Shown: positions 4,542 to 5,689 of the stretch, piece after piece
How positions within the stretch are numbered: the first letter of the stretch is position 1
How the letters are laid out: every line of letters starts with the position of its first letter
From: Pseudomonadota bacterium
GTDB lineage: Bacteria > Pseudomonadota > Alphaproteobacteria > Azospirillales > Azospirillaceae
Direction of reading: 5' to 3'
DNA: 5,689 bases
Assembly: GCA_023412175.1 (NCBI GenBank)
Contig: JAEYOB010000236.1
Span: 1-5,689 of the forward strand
Translations under genes and position numbers: made by a program
The notes under the pieces: generated by a model
Seen by the model: the letters and a program-made list of their open reading frames with translations, nothing else
The model's database searches: none
What the model was told of the DNA's origin: nothing

Positions 4542-5414
4542 ATGCTCAAGCACATCCTGGTCCCAGTGGACGGCACCCCGTCCGACGAGCGCGCGCTGTC
4601 GGCGGCGTTCGGTCTGGCGCAACTGTTTACCGGACATGTCGAGGTCTTGCATGCCCAGTTCGACCCGCGGCAGAATATCCGCCTGATCGGCGAGGGCTTC
4701 TCGGCCGAGATGCTCGACGATGTCCTCGTGGAGGCGGAACGGGCGGCGCGCGAGGCGGCAGACCGCGCCCGCCGGACGTTTGGCGCCGTCGTCTCCAAGG
4801 TCGGGGCGGACGTTGCCGAGCGTCTTCATGAGGAGGGCCGCGTTACCGCGTCGTGGCGCGAGGCGGTGGGGCGGCCTGGCTCGGTGATCGGCCGCGAGGG
4901 GCGCTTCGCCGACCTCGTCCTCTTCGCTCAGGCTCCGGAAGAGCTTTCCCGGAGGAAGGTCCTCGAAGCCGCACTGTTCGACACCGGCCGTCCGCTGCTG
5001 TTGGCGTCCGCCGCAATGGTGATGGACGAGTTCCCGTCCGTCGCCATCGGCTGGGATGGCAGCCTTCCGGCGGTGCGCGCGGTCGGCTGCGCCATGCCGT
5101 TTCTCCGCCGCGCGACGAGCGTCAGCATCCTCACGGTGGCGGAAGGAATGGGCGACCGCGCTCCGGTTCCGGCGTACGCCACACGACTGGTCGACCATCT
5201 GGCGTGGCACGGGATCGATGCTGTGGTGCAGGCGGTCCGGCAGCAAGAGCTTTCCACCGGAGAGGCATTGACGGCCAAGGCGGCGGACCTCGGGGCCGGG
5301 CTGCTGGTAATGGGCGGGTATGGCCACAGCCGCTTCCGGGAGATGATCCTGGGCGGCGCCACCCGGCACGTTCTGGGCACGCCGCTTTCCTGCTCGGTCC
5401 TCCTGTCCCATTGA
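4542..5414 (+). CDS. Tandem-domain universal stress protein (UspA family)
   Basis: A 290-residue cytoplasmic protein made of two Usp domains. Domain 1 (about 1-157) opens with the typical strand KHILVPVDGTPSDERAL and ends with DTGRPLLLAS, but lacks a recognisable nucleotide-binding glycine motif. Domain 2 (about 165-290) starts VAIGWDGSLPAVRAV and carries GGYGHSRFREMILGGATRHVL (258-278), which fits the ATP-binding pattern G-x2-G-x9-G although the residue after the last G is Gly rather than Ser/Thr. Such proteins support survival in growth arrest, hypoxia and other stress. The ATG at 4542 has GGGAGG 5 nt upstream; an ATG at 4518 has none. It is divergent from hsp20 across the box at 4456-4469, suggesting joint induction. 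The next frame begins 27 nt downstream. Confidence 0.92.
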   Translation: MLKHILVPVDGTPSDERALSAAFGLAQLFTGHVEVLHAQFDPRQNIRLIGEGFSAEMLDDVLVEAERAAREAADRARRTFGAVVSKVGADVAERLHEEGRVTASWREAVGRPGSVIGREGRFADLVLFAQAPEELSRRKVLEAALFDTGRPLLLASAAMVMDEFPSVAIGWDGSLPAVRAVGCAMPFLRRATSVSILTVAEGMGDRAPVPAYATRLVDHLAWHGIDAVVQAVRQQELSTGEALTAKAADLGAGLLVMGGYGHSRFREMILGGATRHVLGTPLSCSVLLSH

Positions 5415-5441
5415 GCGTGACGCCTGCTCGAAGGAACGACG

Positions 5442-5689
5442 ATGGACAGCAACGAGTTGACTCTGTTCGACCTCGACCCCGACTGGGGCCAGGGCTGGAG
5501 GACCGCGGCACACCTCGATGTGCCCGTTGATCCACACGAGGAAGGGATCTTCGAGGATATTCGTCATCCACCTTTCCCCGGTGGACAGGACATACCGCCG
5601 CGTGCTCTGGGCCGCGCTGGCGGTCAACGCGACCATGTTCGTTCATGCGGTGGCGGTAATGATGGATCTCAGTCATCGGCGGCCTCGGC
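5442..5689 (+). CDS. Hypothetical protein, 5' part only (runs off the right edge; possible frame problem)
   Basis: An ATG at 5442, 27 nt after the USP stop and preceded by AAGGA at 6 nt, opens a frame without stops to the window end. It begins MDSNELTLFDLDPDWGQGWR and is acidic, unlike any family I recognise. Third codon positions are GC-rich up to about 5550, then lose that bias. From about 5560 a different frame (codon starts at 5518, 5581 and so on) looks coding and encodes RTYRRVLWAALAVNATMF, like the first helix of cation-diffusion-facilitator transporters. So either a short protein ends in a frameshift here, or this frame is an unrelated reading of a transporter gene's 5' region. Only the first 40 or so codons are supported. 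Confidence 0.4.
   Translation, partial: MDSNELTLFDLDPDWGQGWRTAAHLDVPVDPHEEGIFEDIRHPPFPGGQDIPPRALGRAGGQRDHVRSCGGGNDGSQSSAAS

Noticed and set aside
4482..5636. 384-codon open frame on the minus strand opposite the USP gene
   Set aside because: It is a shadow of GC-rich codon bias: the plus strand carries clear Usp motifs, a ribosome-binding site and better composition, and the minus translation has no recognisable domain.
1..5689. CRISPR arrays, tRNA or rRNA genes, phage genes, toxin-antitoxin pairs
   Set aside because: No direct repeats with regular spacing, no tRNA-like cloverleaf and no such protein signatures were seen on either strand.

Overview
The window is GC-rich bacterial chromosome or megaplasmid sequence, most likely alphaproteobacterial. 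This is judged from the GC-rich third codon positions, the style of the tandem universal stress protein and the small c-type cytochromes; no rRNA or housekeeping marker fixes the taxon. It looks like an accessory stress / low-oxygen gene island.

Layout. Bases 1-126 are the end of an IS3-family insertion sequence whose transposase OrfA starts at 62 on the minus strand and runs off the left edge. The IS abuts a 36-codon C-terminal remnant (127-235, +) that resembles the tail of a Crp/Fnr-family regulator. Four bases after its stop lies the palindrome TTAATCCAGGTTAA, followed by an apparent operon: a 91-residue protein of unknown function (301-576) and two small secreted c-type cytochromes overlapping by 4 nt (626-955, 952-1251). 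A second copy of the palindrome precedes a baeRF / host-attachment-type protein (1335-1757). A coiled-coil protein of unknown function (1786-2178, -) and an FAH-fold hydrolase (2382-3236, +) diverge from an intergenic region with a third, weaker box. A BCAM0308-family zinc-ribbon protein (3252-3677, -) and an Hsp20 chaperone (3840-4394, -) follow, separated by a strong intrinsic terminator. A fourth, perfectly symmetric box lies between hsp20 and a divergent two-domain universal stress protein gene (4542-5414, +). A last reading frame (5442 onward) is cut by the right edge, and a different frame there encodes a cation-transporter-like first membrane helix.

Unifying observation. The four boxes have the 5-4-5 architecture and the central CCAG/CTGG of Fnr/FixK operators, but the third base of each half-site is changed (TTAAY-N4-RTTAA instead of TTGAT-N4-ATCAA). 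The tetranucleotide TTAA occurs only seven times in the window by eye, and six of those are half-sites of these boxes. They sit 48-72 nt upstream of start codons, and at several a -10-like hexamer lies where a class II Fnr-type promoter would have it.

The gene set (Hsp20, USP, BCAM0308-like protein, electron-transfer cytochromes, baeRF-type protein) resembles the low-oxygen-activated locus known from Burkholderia cenocepacia. My reading is a small regulon controlled by a Fnr-like protein with altered DNA specificity, whose own gene may be the one broken by the IS at the left edge. The boxes and the gene identities are seen or well supported; the regulatory link is inference.
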